Source: Hirsutella rhossiliensis (lineage: Eukaryota > Ascomycota > Sordariomycetes > Hypocreales > Ophiocordycipitaceae). Taken from it: a stretch of 64,000 bases of DNA. The position numbers and the translations under genes are program-made. The notes beneath the pieces were generated by a model that saw only the letters and a list, made by a program, of their open reading frames with translations, was not told the DNA's origin and did not search any database. Positions within the stretch are counted from its first letter, which is position 1. Every line of letters begins with the position of its first letter. Positions 43,729 through 57,373 of this stretch are shown here, in pieces. The stretch covers positions 7,378,001 through 7,442,000 of the forward strand of contig NW_025408668.1 in the NCBI RefSeq assembly GCF_020360975.1. The letters are read 5' to 3'.

Positions 43729-44623
43729 CAGACGAGACGCGCTGGAGGTGGGAGCGATGGAGGGAGGCGGGACTGAATCGAGTCATGTAGACTCCAGGGT
43801 TGAGTCTGCGCGGTTGGCGGACGGGCAAATGCGAGGCAGTCCGGGACCTCGAGTTGTCGGCAACAGGGGGGGGGGGTGCGGGCTGTGCGAGATCAGGCCT
43901 GCAGTAATTACGTAGTCTGTTTGTCCAGGGCCGCAAGACACGGGGCCTGGCGAGCGACGGAGGTCCTGACTCACTCTCCGACGCGGCTCTCGTCTGCCGC
44001 CGCTGCCGTCACACACACGCGCACAGCTTCCTCTCGCCACGCATCTTGCCGTCAGAAGAGACCCCAGTCAGAGGATGGTGGTGGTGGTGGTGGTGCTGCA
44101 TCGTCGCCTTGCATGAGACATGGCCTACGTCCTGTGCCACGCATCGCCACGCATCGCATCGCATCGCATCGCATCGCATCGCATCGCATCGCATCGCATC
44201 GCATCGCATCGCAGCGTAGCGGCCAGCCCAATCCCTCGTCCCCCTCACGACCGGACGGACCCCTGAGGCGCACGCGTCAGCCGGCCAATCGACGGCCCTG
44301 GAATCGGACAGCCTGGCCTCGGTCGTTGGGCAGCACGGCGCTCACACGGGCGCTGCCTACCGCCGATGCGTGGCCATGCGGCTCTGCGGTCCCGCGATTC
44401 TGCTTCCCCCCAGCTCATCCCGACATCCCCCGTCTTGAGGCTCAAGCGACGGCGGGTGAGAGTACCTCTGCCCGAGGAGACCGTGAGTCAGTCTGCCCTT
44501 TCGTTCCGCAGTGCAGTGTAAGCCGGGTCCGAGACTCTTGCTCTTCCGCGTGCCATTCTCCCTCCATCGTGCATTGTCTTGTAAATGGCATACATGGCAC
44601 ACATGGCACAGCTATACATGGTC
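43729..44623. other. Intergenic region with simple repeats
   Basis: About 0.9 kb holding a G-run near 43866, a GGT run at 44079-44093 and the GCATC array at 44151-44210. No gene supported. Confidence 0.55.
44151..44210. repeat. GCATC pentamer array, 12 copies
   Basis: Twelve perfect contiguous GCATC units. With a 5-bp period it opens all three frames on both strands and so produces spurious ORFs. Confidence 0.95.
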
Positions 44624-45977
44624 TTACACGTGCGCCCAGCCATTGTCGGCCAGGACCTGCATCTCGTTGACCAGGCAAAACACGCCCGGCTCATAGTTCA
44701 CAGCCCTCTCCCGCTCCCAGCGCTCAACCCGCCGCCGCACCACAATCCTCTCGAGCGTCAACCGCGCCGTCCAGCGCCTGACCCTGTTTGCCCACAGCCC
44801 CGCGAAGACGTCCCACGCAGACACCCACGCGCCGCCGCCGCGGTGCGTAGCCTTGTACGCCGGCAGATTGTAGCCCACGCGCACCCGCGGGTTGAGGTAG
44901 ACGCCCAGGGTCCGCGACAGCGGGTTGTCGGCGTGGATCAGGCAGCACTCGGAGCCCTCGACGTGGTGCAGCGCCAGCGAGTCGGGCACGCCGCGGAAGC
45001 GTAGCCGCGTCGACGACACAAACGGTTCGGCCGGCATGACGACTAAAGGGCGACCGACAGCTCGAGTTAGCTTCTTGCTCTTGCTTGGGCAACTTGGAGG
45101 GCGCGCGAACCTATGCCGTTCCAGCAGCTCATCACCGGCACCGCGTCCATGTGGTTTACCAGCGCGTTCCTCGACTGCCTCTCGCCAAAGTAGGGCCACG
45201 TCTGCATCACATGGCCCCGGCCCGCCGTGTCTCGCAGCGCAAACGTGTCATAGTAGAGCGGCGGCTTGGAGAAATCGAGAGAGCAGGCCGCGGCGTACTC
45301 GCCCTTGTTGGTGTCCATGAGCGTCAAGACGTCACCGGTCTAATTCAGCCATCAGCGACAACGGTCCTGGTCTTGCCTTGGCCCAGACGCACCGTGAATA
45401 TAACGTCGTTGAGGAAGAGCACCTTGTCAAAGGTGACGCCTTTCTCGTGGAGATCCACCAGGTCCTTGATGGTCCTGTTCCGCAGCCGCGCCAGATAGGG
45501 TATGCGGCGCAGCTCTTTCTTGTTCCTGGGCGTGTCGATCCACCCCTCGCCCTTTTCCTCCCTGTTGATCTCGTCGTGGTGCGTCAGGTTGGACATTTCG
45601 ACACGATGCGGCACGCCCTGGCGGCGCAGGGCGAGCTCCAGGTGGCCGAGCACCTCCTTGCTGTCGTCCCAGCTGCCGCTCTCAAAGATGCTGACGAAAA
45701 CGTTGGCCGGCCCAAGCACCTCGGTCAGGCGTATCACGGCGTCGTTCCAGTGGTGCCGCAGCACGTCGCCGTTGTTGAAGTGCATGCTCGCAATGTAGAC
45801 GCGTTCGTGCGGCCGCGACGGGCCCCGCGTGTCCCGGCCGCCCTCGCCGCGGGACAGGTTGCCGTGGACTCGCAGCACGTCGAGGACGTTGACGAGGCAG
45901 AAGAGGACGAGGACGAGGCGCAGGGTGCGCCAGCGGAGGCACCGGCGGAGGTAGAGCTTGTTGGCAGACGAGATCAT
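44624..45977 (-). CDS. GT69 alpha-1,3-mannosyltransferase (CMT1/CAP59-like)
   Basis: Three minus-strand exons, 45977-45393, 45339-45111 and 45042-44624 (introns 53 and 68 nt), give 410 residues. The family, known from cryptococcal CMT1 and CAP59, adds mannose to glycans in the Golgi. The N terminus is type II: a basic KLYLRRCLRWR tail then a membrane segment LVLVLFCLVNVLDVL at about residues 20-36. Family blocks follow: VYIASMHFNNGDVLRHHWND, FVSIFESGSWDDSK, DKVLFLNDVIFTTGD across the first splice, YDTFALRD, MSCWNGIVVM across the second, and RFRGVPDSLALHHVEGSECC then LIHADNP. The start at 45977 has a favourable CACCATG context; an in-frame Met at 46034 would add 19 residues. The acceptor substrate in this organism is unknown. 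Confidence 0.9.
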
Positions 45978-46957
45978 GGTGGGCTGCGGTGGGCTCGCAA
46001 AGTCGAAGGGCGAATGCTTCTCAGGGGACGGCATGCGGCGTCTCCAAACATGCAACAGCCATGCACGCCGCACAGGATCATTGCGCAGGGCAGGCAGCTT
46101 CTCGGCGACGCGATGATGGACAGCAGGGTAGGTAAGGAGGGACGACGATACGCTTGATTTGGAGTCGGGCTTGCAGGGACAGAGAGACACGTGCTCGTGT
46201 TCAGCTACGGGGGATTCCCCCTTCCCCTCCCCCCAATTTCACAGCCCCTCAACAGCGGCAGGTGCGCTGAAGTGATAAGGAAGGCTCTGTTGCCCGCACC
46301 ATGTGTGTATTTCTGCAAGGCATTTTTACGTTGGGTTAGGTTAGGTTAGGTTAGGTTGGGTACTAAAAGGGAGTCTTGAGAGGTACAAGGCGTCGGGATG
46401 CCGCCGACCGAGGTAGGTAATAATTAAGGCGACTTTCATCTCGTGTTGGGAATGAATGTGATAATATACCGTATACGTGACTTGAATCTTGAACCTCGAC
46501 TGGGGGCGTTCCTCGGGGCATTTTCACACTAAGCTTGACTGGCTTAGAAGCGCAATCGAAGTCAAAATAAAGGGCCCGCGTAAAAATGGGGCATTTAGAA
46601 GTCTAGCCGGCTTTTTCTGTACCTTGCACGTTGCCCCAAGGTAGTGAGTGGCAGACTCTCCTACAATGTGTATATAAGCTCCCAACTCACTCCCCGACGA
46701 CAGTGCAATGCCAATGACCTTGACTATCCCCTCGTGCAGCATGGCATGGCTTCCTTTATTCTCTCCCGCCTCCCAAGGCGACTCCCAAGGCGACTGACTC
46801 CCAAGGCGCACCCTTTTTGCAAGCTCAAGATATCCGCCCTCAACCCTCGCAACTGCTTCCGCCTCCAAGACATCAAGCCCTCGTCGGCAAATCCTATTGT
46901 ACATGCAAGACCTGTCTCCCCCAACTTGCCCAACTAAAGGTAGGCTGGCTGTGCGAC
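45978..46957. other. Intergenic region between GT69 and PMT4
   Basis: About 1 kb between two minus-strand genes: GT69 promoter and PMT4 3' flank. It contains the GGTTA pentamer array at 46334-46357. No gene. Confidence 0.55.
46334..46357. repeat. GGTTA pentamer repeat, 4.8 copies
   Basis: Perfect GGTTA units. It resembles but does not match the hexameric fungal telomere repeat TTAGGG, and it lies internally between genes. Confidence 0.85.
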
Positions 46958-49405
46958 TCATTTGGCGAAATGCAAGTCGAACCCGAGCCACTTGCGTCGC
47001 GCCACCTGTTCGACCGAGAGTCCGGGATAGCCGTAAGTGAGCGGCAGGAAATAGTACCAGCTCGCCGTGGCCGCCGCCAGGATCACCACGCATGCAATCC
47101 AGGCGCCCTTCATGCTCTGCCCTGCGAACCTCTCGCGCGCAGTAATGTGCCGCTTGGGCCTGTGCGCTGCCTTCTTCCCACCCTTGCCTGCTTGAGAGTG
47201 GCCTCCCTCATCCGCCGGCTCCACGTTGAAGATGAACTCGATGAGCGCACCCGTCACCAAGCACGACGCAAGGTGCGCGGGGAGGTAGTGGTGCAGGAAG
47301 AGCTGTCGACCCATCAGGAAGAATGGAAAGTAGTGCGTGGCCCACGCCAGCCAGAAGAAGCCCGTCGAGTTGTACAGTCGCGAGCGGGTGCCTGCCATGC
47401 CGTCAGTCAGCTATTCTGCCAAAGTTTGCCCACGCGGCCACTTACGATGATCTAACGCATCGATCCCCCGTCGAAGAGAGACCTGGTCGGCACCAATGAT
47501 GCCCGCAAACACGGCAAGGAGACTGCTCGCGAGCCACCAGCCCAGCGGGTTGCCCACAAAGTAAATCTGCTGGCGCGTGTCGTTCTGGGTCCAGAAACTC
47601 ACGCCGCGGAGCAGAAACGGCCACTGGTAGGGCTGGCTGGAATAGGGGTGACTGCTAGTCAACTTGTTGTTGTGGTAAAACATGGCCCTCTGCAGCTCGA
47701 GCCACTTGGCGAGGAACGGGAGCGACTTGACCTGGCGTTCTGGCTTCTCGCGGCGCGCGTCGTCGGCGCCGAGCGTCGGGATCTCCTCGACGATCCACAC
47801 GTTGGAGCTGGGCGCAATGTTCTTGTTGCCGTTGATTTCCTGCTGCCGATGGCCCCATTCGGGCAGGGGCTTGGTGTGAGTCCACATGGCCACCTTGCTG
47901 GGGTTATGGATGAGCTTGAAGTGGCCAGCAACCGACTTGAAGTCTTGATTGTCCTTGCCGTGCTCGATGCGGATCTCGAAGAGTGTGTCGTTCGCCCTGC
48001 TTCCGTATGCGTCCTCGAGCGACACGCACGTGAACTCCTGATTCGTGGGATAGGAGGGAGACGCCACGTCGTGAGAGAGGAGAATCTTGTCAGTGACCAG
48101 ATGCCTGAGCCGCACCAGGTCGTGGTTCTTGACGTTCCTGCCAGTCTGCTTGTCATCATTGAGCGGGAGAACCTGCCAGTAGTTGTTGGTGTCATTGTGC
48201 GGGTACCCGGTGACCTGCTGGCCTTGGCTGGAAACACGGCCGTCGTCGTATCGCAGCGGGTAGCGCTCATCGTGGCTGTGCAAGTACGTCTTGGTTTCCT
48301 TGTGCCTGATGGTGATGGCGTCGTAATAGTGAATGTCAATCGCGTTGGCCAGCATGGCATTGTCGCTCAGTGTTTCCTGGAACTCGGGAGTCATGAAGTC
48401 GTCGCCGGGCCCGGAGCGCGACAGGACGGTGAAGTGAACCTGGAACCAGAACAAATAGAAAAGGAACGGCAAGACAATGAGGCCAAGCGCGCGAGCGGCA
48501 AAGTGCTTGCCAAACTCGGGAAGGCTGATGGCGCCGCCCGGTCGCTTGATGTCCAGCAGGTCCCACAAATCGATGGCGACGGCGGAGCCAATGGTGACAA
48601 AGGCGAAGAGGCCCACGTACTTTGTCGAAATGTCGCACGAGAGGGCGAAGCCCGTGAGGATGAGCCACTTCCACCACTTTCTGCCAAACGGTTCATGACG
48701 CATCTTGTAGAACTTGATGTAGAAGAGCAGGCTGCAGGCCATGGCGAGCACCAGCGTGGCGTCAAGGAGGATGAGGCGGGTCTGGCCAATGTGAGCATTG
48801 TCCAGCAGAACCAGCCCGGCGGCCACGATGCAGGCAGGGACGCTGTAGCCAGACTCCCACATGATGAGGTACGTGACAGACACGGTCAAAGCGCCGAGGA
48901 TAGCGGGCAGCGAACGGAATGCCACGTATGGGACATTGTTGGCAATGTAGGAGTCGCCAATGTTTTCGAAGTGAAAATGGCCGTCGAATCCAACGAGCCA
49001 GCCCATGAAGCCAAACAAGAGCTTGGCAAACGGCGGGTGAACGTCGAAGAAGTAGGTACGCTCGAGGTAGTAGGAGGCAAACTGCACGCGAATCTCGTTA
49101 GCAATCGGCGGTGACCACGACAAGGACTCGGCCATGAAACGCACCTTTCCGAAGTGAACCTCATCGAAGACGACCTCGTCGGGATGGCTAATGCCCCAGA
49201 ACCGGGTGACGAAGGCTAGCAGGGTGATGAGAGTCAGAAACACCATGTGCTCGCGCTCGCCACCGACGGCCGTCTTGGACGTGATGGCCTTGGAGAGCTT
49301 GTCGAGTTCCTCCTCGGGGGCGAAACCGGGCGAGTCGGGGCGCGTCTTTTTGGACCCGACATTGCGCTGCCGCAGGCTGCCCGGAGGCGGTGAACTAGCT
49401 GCCAT
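46958..49405 (-). CDS. PMT4: Protein O-mannosyltransferase, Pmt4 family
   Basis: Three minus-strand exons, 49405-49145, 49081-47446 and 47391-46958, give 776 residues. The first intron is 63 nt and stop-free, so an unspliced reading adds 21 residues inside a conserved block; splicing restores DEVHFGKFASYYLERTYFFD, a family hallmark. The enzyme transfers mannose from dolichyl-phosphate mannose to Ser/Thr in the ER lumen. VVFDEVHFGK carries the essential Asp-Glu. The mid-protein luminal region (about 310-490) has MIR-type repeats such as LHSHDERYPLRYDDGRVSSQ and DKILLSHDVASPSYPTNQE. The C-terminal half holds the late membrane helices (HYFPFFLMGRQLFLHHYLPA). SGPGDDFM and the C-terminal HFAK tail favour Pmt4 over Pmt1 or Pmt2. 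Divergent from the RidA gene. Confidence 0.95.
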
Positions 49406-50458
49406 GGTTCTAGAATTGGGAATTGAAGCGTCAGTGACTGCAGGCCAAGCTCGTCGCGCTCTGGTCGAGACGAGAGGAAATACAACGCGCCGGGGGGCTC
49501 TCACCACAAGCAGGCAGAGTCAAGGGCGGACTGACGGTCCGTGAAAAACCGGGCCAAAGGAAGGGGCTAAGTGGAATGAAGGGAAGGGAACTGAAGGAGG
49601 GCCGGCTCGCGTCACCAAACGTGAGGGCGGAGCAGAGGAACAGGAAAAAGGGGGGAAGCCTCCTTTTTCAAAGACGAATGAAGCTGCTGGCTCGTGTGCA
49701 TCAAAGGTACGACGTAGGCCAAGCTTATCTTATCTACAAAGGTGGACGTGTCTGCTTGCCAGCTGCCAGGCAGGGGGGGGCACTTTTGCTTGTACATACC
49801 GTACATTGTGCTTGGTCGACCAACCGAGGCTCCCAAAGCCTGTTACTGGGTGCGCTGATAACTGCCATGGTCGAGGTACTGTATCCGTACAGTGCCTCGG
49901 AAAGGGACACTTGGTGTGTACTCCGTATAAGTAGGTAGGCAAGTACTGTTACAGGTAGCATGCAGATGCGGGTCCATCATCAACAAAGGAAATCGCCGGT
50001 TGAACCCACCTCCGGACTGCTCTCATCCCTGAGATTGCCGATGCAGGCACATTCATTGTGCCACGTTTACGATTGCAACTATAGGCTCTGAATGTGTTCG
50101 TCTCAAGGAGGTACAGTAATAGTAGCTACCTAGGTAGGTAGACATGCAAGTGGCTTTCAGGGCAGAGAGAGCAAGTGCTGAGCCTGAAACGGCCTGAGAG
50201 GAAAGAAAAGGGACGCCATCTCCTCAAGGTACCTCGACAATTTCCTGGACCGCCAAAACCCGACCCCGCGGCGGGGTGCTGTTGGCAAGCTCGGGCCGTA
50301 AATCGGAACCCCCCGTGTACAGCACTTCTCTCTGCCTCGCATCGCGAAATAACCTCACTCCGTCCGGCAAACCGCTCAATCAAGCCCTCAACTCCGCAAG
50401 CCAACTGAATTTGCCTGTCCCCGACACCAGACCCCAACGCTCTTCGTCAGCCGCAGGT
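49406..50458. other. Divergent promoter region PMT4 / RidA
   Basis: About 1.05 kb between divergent starts. It contains GGTAGGTA/TACCTAGG-type short motifs near 49930-49960 and 50110-50145. No gene. Confidence 0.55.
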
Positions 50459-51144
50459 ATGTCGCTGGCTCGTCTTACCCCGCGATGCTCGTCCGCCGCA
50501 GCCACCTTGTCGCTCCGTCGTCTCCTGATTGCTCAGGGTTCCAGATTCAAGCCCGTTCCAGCTTCTCTCCGAACCAAGTCCACAATGGCAGACCAGACCA
50601 TCATCTTCACTAAAAACGCCCCGGCCCGTGGGTCTCCCTCCCCCTGACGCACAATCTCGGCACTCAAGACTGACGCATGCCACCTAGCTGTCGGCCCCTA
50701 CGTGAGTATCTATCCCACAATGGACAAAGAGGAGCGCACCCTGACCTGTCAACCGGCCAGTCCCAAGCCGTCAAGACTCCCACGGCCATCTACTGCTCCG
50801 GCCAGATCCCCCTCACCGCCGAGGGTACCATGGTTGAGGGCTCCATCTCCGACAAGACCAAGCAGTGCTGCCAGAACCTCGAGGCTGTCTTGAAGGAAGC
50901 CGGCTCATCCATCCCCAAAGTCGTCAAGTGCAACATCTTCTTGTCTGACATGGCTCACTTCGCGGTAAGCGCCCACCCCTTTTCCTCCTGCCAGCTCTCA
51001 GTACGTGCTGCTGACCCGCCCCCGCAGGAGATGAACTTTGTATACGAGCAGTGGTTTACCCACAAGCCCGCTCGAAGCTGCGTTGCCGTCAAAACCCTCC
51101 CCAAGAACGTCGATGTCGAGATTGAGGCAATTGCCCTGCCTTAG
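50459..51144 (+). CDS. MMF1: RidA/YjgF/UK114 family deaminase, mitochondrial form
   Basis: Four exons, 50459-50627, 50688-50701, 50761-50964 and 51028-51144, give 167 residues. The second exon is only 14 nt and encodes the VGPY of the conserved PVGPYSQAV block. RidA proteins hydrolyse reactive enamine/imine intermediates from PLP enzymes and so protect amino-acid metabolism. The first 42 residues (SSAAATLSLRRLLIAQGSRF...LRTKST) are basic and hydroxylated, a likely mitochondrial presequence. A second Met (MADQTIIFT) could give a cytosolic form. The core shows IYCSGQIPL, KVVKCNIFLSDM, and near the end PARSCVAVKTLPKNVDVEIE with the substrate-binding Arg. Convergent with ARPC1, stops 174 bp apart. 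Confidence 0.92.
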
Positions 51145-51317
51145 AGTTGTGGGCTAGCGCCGCTGGAGTACAAAGACTTTGGAAGAATACAACCAAGATA
51201 TTCCTTCTACTGCTTTATTGCTTTCTGAGGGATCATGATTCAAGTAAAGGGACTCCAATATCCCAGCACCGTTTTCTATTCTCAAAGTATTGCCTTGGGA
51301 TCTAGCATCCACGTCTA

Positions 51318-52511
51318 TCAAGCGTTCCAGATGACAACTCTTCCATCAACGCCACTTGCTGTACGAGTTTTCAGCTAATTATCCTTGCACGGAACACGGG
51401 GAGGGGGCACGTACAGCTGAACTTTACGACATTGCCGCCCGAGACTGCAAAAGGTCGGATCGTCGTGATGGTGTTTTGATGAATCGTCTTCAACTGGGTG
51501 TCATCCTTGATCTTGCCTTTGAGGTCCATCTGCTTAAACATGTTGAGGGCCGACTCCTCGCGCTGATGGCCTGGGCCTGAACCCGCCTTGGACTCGACGG
51601 CACTGGCAAGCTGCCAGCCAGACTCGCCGCCCTTGAACCGCAAGGCCTCGCAGTCATAGCCGGCAGCAATGATTTCGCCTTCGCTCTTCCAGATCAAGCT
51701 CTTGAAGGGGAGGAGCTGGGTTGAGATGGTGAGGACGGCTTTGGGCGGCTGTTCCGGGCCGCTGGGGTACACCACAGTAATGCTGCTGTCGTGCGCGGCA
51801 AAGGCCAGACTGTCTCCACTGGGAGAAAAGGCAACCGAGTGAACCCACCCGGCAGAGTTGTTGAGGAACTCTCCGCAGACGGTGTTGAAGGGCAGCCTCT
51901 CGCCCCAAACGCCGGGGTCTGGCTTGGTGTCGACGTTCTTGATGAAGCTAGAGAAGACGCGGGCGTGGGCATCGGTCGAGCCTGCAGCGAGGAGGACAGA
52001 GTTGGGGTGCCAGGCGACACTGGTGATGGTGCTGCGGATGGGCTTCTTCAGATGCTTGGACACCCACCAGTCATTCTCCGCTTCAAAGTAGCAGATGGCA
52101 ATGACGCGGTCGCCAGATCCGACGGCGAACTTTGTTTCCGAGGGGGACCATCGGACAAATGTGGCGGCGCGGCTGATGCGGAGAAGGACCAAGGTCGGCT
52201 TATACCCCGTGGGAGACGGCTCCCAGACGAGCGCATTGCGGTCTACCGGATATCAGCCTCGTCTCGTCCCAGCTGCCAGGTGACAAACCTTGGGAGCAAG
52301 ACACGATGCGACCGGAGCTCGGGGCAATGTCGACGCTGGTGACCGTCTTGTCGTGACCCTTCAACACATCCTGGAGCTTGAAGGCATTCCCAGCCTTGGC
52401 ATACAGCTCGACGGTTGTGTCTCGGGCGACGGCAAGGGTGTTGCGGTCGGCCGAGAAGGAGTGGTCGGCGATGGGGCTGTGGAAGAGATGGTGAACCTCG
52501 GGAGCAGCCAT
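51318..52511 (-). CDS. ARC40: Arp2/3 complex subunit 1 (WD40, p41-Arc)
   Basis: Three minus-strand exons, 52511-52289, 52242-51415 and 51358-51318, give 363 residues. The introns are 46 and 56 nt, and the last exon only 41 nt. The protein is a seven-bladed WD40 propeller of the Arp2/3 complex, which nucleates branched actin at cortical patches. The start APEVHHLFHSPIADHSFSAD and later VLKGHDKTVTSVDIAPSS, ATFVRWSPSETKFAVGSGDR, TITSVAWHPNSVLLAAGSTD and VHSVAFSPSGDSLAFAAHDS give successive blades. The final exon restores SGVDGRVVIWNA, the last strand, which a read-through of exon 2 would miss. Divergent from the RRM-protein gene. Confidence 0.93.
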
Positions 52512-52993
52512 GTCGAAGCTGGAACGGGAACGCGGCAGGAGTAGCTCTCTACCACCGCTTGAGAAGACCGGGCGAGTTGGGTCGGATTCGTTTGGAGCGA
52601 GGGTTGAATTGCGGGAGCTGGAGACGAGGCCGCGCAATGAAAGGCGGCGGCGGGGTTACTTCGTACAGTCAGCCACACAGTGTATCCGTACCTGGGTAGG
52701 TACCTAGGTACCTAATGTACATACAAGAATGATTCACGCGCCGGTACGTACCTCCGCGCAGAAGCTCGGACCACCGCCCCCAATGTTTCTCTGTTCGTGA
52801 GGCGAGGCTAACTAAAATGCGACTGGAAATTTCCCCCAGTCTCGCGCTTTTGCATGTCGACGCGAGCAAAAGCCACCTTGGTTGCGCGACAGCCTTCGAT
52901 TTTGCACGGACAGCCACGGCCGGATCCATTGCAGGCCGGAAGGTGACCCGACGCGCATTTCTTGGGTCTCTACCCTCGGAGCCAAGCTCGACA
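52512..52993. promoter_or_regulatory. Divergent promoter region ARPC1 / U1A-type RRM gene
   Basis: 482 bp between the two starts. It contains a TACCTGGGTAGGTACCTAGG stretch near 52688-52707; similar short motifs recur in other promoters of this window. Regulatory role inferred from position. Confidence 0.4.
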
Positions 52994-53698
52994 ATGGCGA
53001 CGAGAGCACCGCCCCGAGGCCTGGCGCCGAATGCTTCCCTGCCGGCCAAGGTCCAGCCGATTCCCCCCAACCAAACGTGAGTTGCTCCAGTACTCCTCAG
53101 CTTTCGCGCCCCGTAGCTGATCCTGCAAAGCCTCTACGTGACAAACTTGCCGTCGGCCAAGATCCAGAAAGCCGACCTCCGGACGGGCCTCTACATGCTC
53201 TTTTCCACCTATGGCCACGTCCTCGACGTCGTGGCCCTCAAGACCATGTCCATGCGTGGACAGGCTCACATCGTCTACCGCGATGTGCAGACCTCGACTC
53301 AGGCCATGAGGCACCTGGATGGACAGGTGTTCCTGGGCCGCCCTCTCGTGAGAGGCCCATTCGCCCCGAGCCTGGTTCGAGCATAGGAGAAGCGCTAACC
53401 GGCAAAGAAAATCCAATACGCCAAGTCCAAGTCACACTTCGTCGCCAAGCTGGACGGAACCTTCAAGATCCCCATCGCCTCGGGCGCCGCCAACGTCGAG
53501 CAGACCGAGCTGCAGAAGAGCATCTTCGACGCCCCGCCCGCTGGGACAACTTCGGCAAAGCCTGCCGATTCCGCCGATCAGGTCATGAAGGATGCTGGAG
53601 AAGCGGAGAGCCGCGGTCAGAAGCGGACGCGCGACGAAGAGGACGACGAGAGCGAAGAGGATGTGGCAATGGAAGAGGATAGTGATGGTGATGAATGA
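52994..53698 (+). CDS. U1A/U2B''-type RRM protein (spliceosomal snRNP)
   Basis: Three exons, 52994-53076, 53131-53347 and 53408-53698, give 196 residues. One RRM begins right after intron 1: LYVTNLPSAKIQKADLRTGL contains RNP2, and RGQAHIVYRD is RNP1. YMLFSTYGHVLDVVALKT lies between. The residues KIQYAKSKSHFVAKLDG after intron 2 continue the RRM and match the signature of U1A/U2B''. These proteins bind U1 or U2 snRNA stem-loops in the spliceosome. Unlike metazoan U1A there is no second RRM; instead the tail is acidic (DEEDDESEEDVAMEEDSDGDE). Intron 1 uses a CAAAG acceptor. Its stop is 62 bp from the convergent ATG10 stop. Confidence 0.9.
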
Positions 53699-53760
53699 GA
53701 TGGAGACCTGCTCTGTCGAGGCGGACCGACGACGAGTCAGACGAGCGAATCCCGCTGGTT

Positions 53761-54605
53761 TCATTGTACGACCATTTCTTTGGGCACCCAGAGGCCAACG
53801 CAACCCCCGACAAGCCCGAGCCAGATGATGAGATAGTTCTCTCGGGAGCATTCGAAGCGCGAGAGAGCGTCCCCGACCAAGCAGGGATGGACGAAGAAGG
53901 CTGGGACCCCCGTGACTGGATGATGCTGCGCCAGAGCTGTTAGTCTAGCCCGTCCATACCCTCGGGCGGCAAAGCCCCGTTGGCCCGCCAGGGAGAAAAA
54001 CTCAGACTCACGTCCGCAGAGATGCCGCCGATGCCGCCTAGACCTCGCAGCCCATCCTTGTACTCGTCGGGCACCAAACGGCGAAAGACTGTGTCAATGC
54101 TGAAGGCGGGCTCATCCGCCGGGAGATTGTGGAGGGTGAACCACAGACACGGGACCCTATAGGTGGGATGGAGGTGAATCTCATAGGCGACGTGCTCCTC
54201 ATCACGGCCGGGCGCATGTTTGATGATTGCCGCCTGAGAATTGTCAGGTCACTTCGGATAGGAGAGTGGTGGAAACGGGCGTCTTCATACTGAATCGAGC
54301 TCTTCGGCATCCATCATGTCCTGGTCTGCCTTGACCGTGGCGTCTTGAGAGATCGAGATTCTGCCCATGTCAAGTGAAAGATTGCCGTGATCCACGGTCG
54401 GCTCGAGAGGGCGCGTGACCTGGATGTATGTCGTGTAGCCGCCGTCGACGTCGAAAACAGTGTCCAAGGCGGTGCAGAGCCTGAGCTTCCACCGCCTCCG
54501 CAGCGGACCCAGAGTTGCCTGGCAGTACTGCCTGTCGAGGTGATGGCAGGCTCCTGAGAATTCCTCGCGGTCCAAGAAGGGGAAGTCCTTGAGATTGGTG
54601 TCCAT
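53761..54605 (-). CDS. ATG10: Autophagy E2-like enzyme Atg10
   Basis: Three minus-strand exons, 54605-54291, 54233-54012 and 53925-53761 (introns 57 and 86 nt, all phase 0), give 233 residues. Atg10 is the E2-like enzyme that joins Atg12 to Atg5, needed for autophagosome formation. MDTNLKDFPFLDREEFSGAC is the N-terminal family block. Exon 2 carries YRVPCLWFTLHNLPADEPAF and ends GIGGISAD. The last exon starts HHPVTGVPAFFVHPC, with the catalytic Cys194, and then LIIWLGLVGGCVGLWVP. Because the three exons lie in different frames, this gene is invisible as a single ORF. Divergent from the mannosidase gene, convergent with the RRM gene. Confidence 0.93.
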
Positions 54606-55153
54606 GTTCTGGACTTGCGGAGTGGGATTTCTCCACTTCTTCTTGTGCTTCCCGATGCAAATTCTCTTTCAAGGGAAACGAGAGTTGATAAAGTTCGGTC
54701 GTAAGCTTTCAACTCACATCACCGCCTTTTGAGATGCCGCGTCGTCAATGCATGCGCGAGGCGGTATCGGCAAAGGTTCTCGTCCTGTGCTCAGGCTGGC
54801 CGTTCCAGGCTCTAATGCGGGCCCGGCTTCTATTAGCACCTCCCTCCCCCTAAAACGTTCCGCAATTAGCACTTCTAGAAGGGCACCCGAAAGGGGTCCT
54901 GCAGCGCCAAGGCTACTAGCCTCCACTGGACGTCCAGCCACCCAAACACTGGACCTCATACTAACTTTATAGGTGGCCCCATTGCTCAAGTCATTCCCCA
55001 GCCAAGTGCGATGCTCCCTAGATTCACCCTCGACCAAACATCCGACCGTGCCCGGCAACAAAGCCGGTTGCATTGCCCCCCTGACCGTCTCGAGAGCCCG
55101 CTGCTGCGAGAAACGCCACGGCCGCGCCGTCCCGACATGAGCCAGCCGGCCCC
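54606..55153. promoter_or_regulatory. Divergent promoter region ATG10 / alpha-mannosidase
   Basis: 548 bp between divergent starts. No specific site recognised. Regulatory role inferred from position. Confidence 0.35.

Positions 55154-57373
<2,220 letters not shown>

Noticed and set aside
44151..44210. ORFs through the GCATC array
   Set aside because: A 5-bp repeat without stops opens every frame; the resulting proteins are pure repeat artefacts.
36250..44623. Secondary-metabolite gene cluster
   Set aside because: A regulator and an esterase lie near a transporter-poor region, but no backbone synthase (PKS, NRPS, terpene) is present anywhere in the window.
46334..46357. Internal telomere-like repeat
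   Set aside because: The unit is GGTTA (5 bp), not TTAGGG, and only 4.8 copies lie between two intact genes.
47648..49114. 488-codon frame opposite PMT4
   Set aside because: Antisense shadow of a well-supported PMT4 coding region in GC-rich DNA.
53692..53943. Plus-strand frame after the RRM gene
   Set aside because: It overlaps the last exon of ATG10 and has no independent support.
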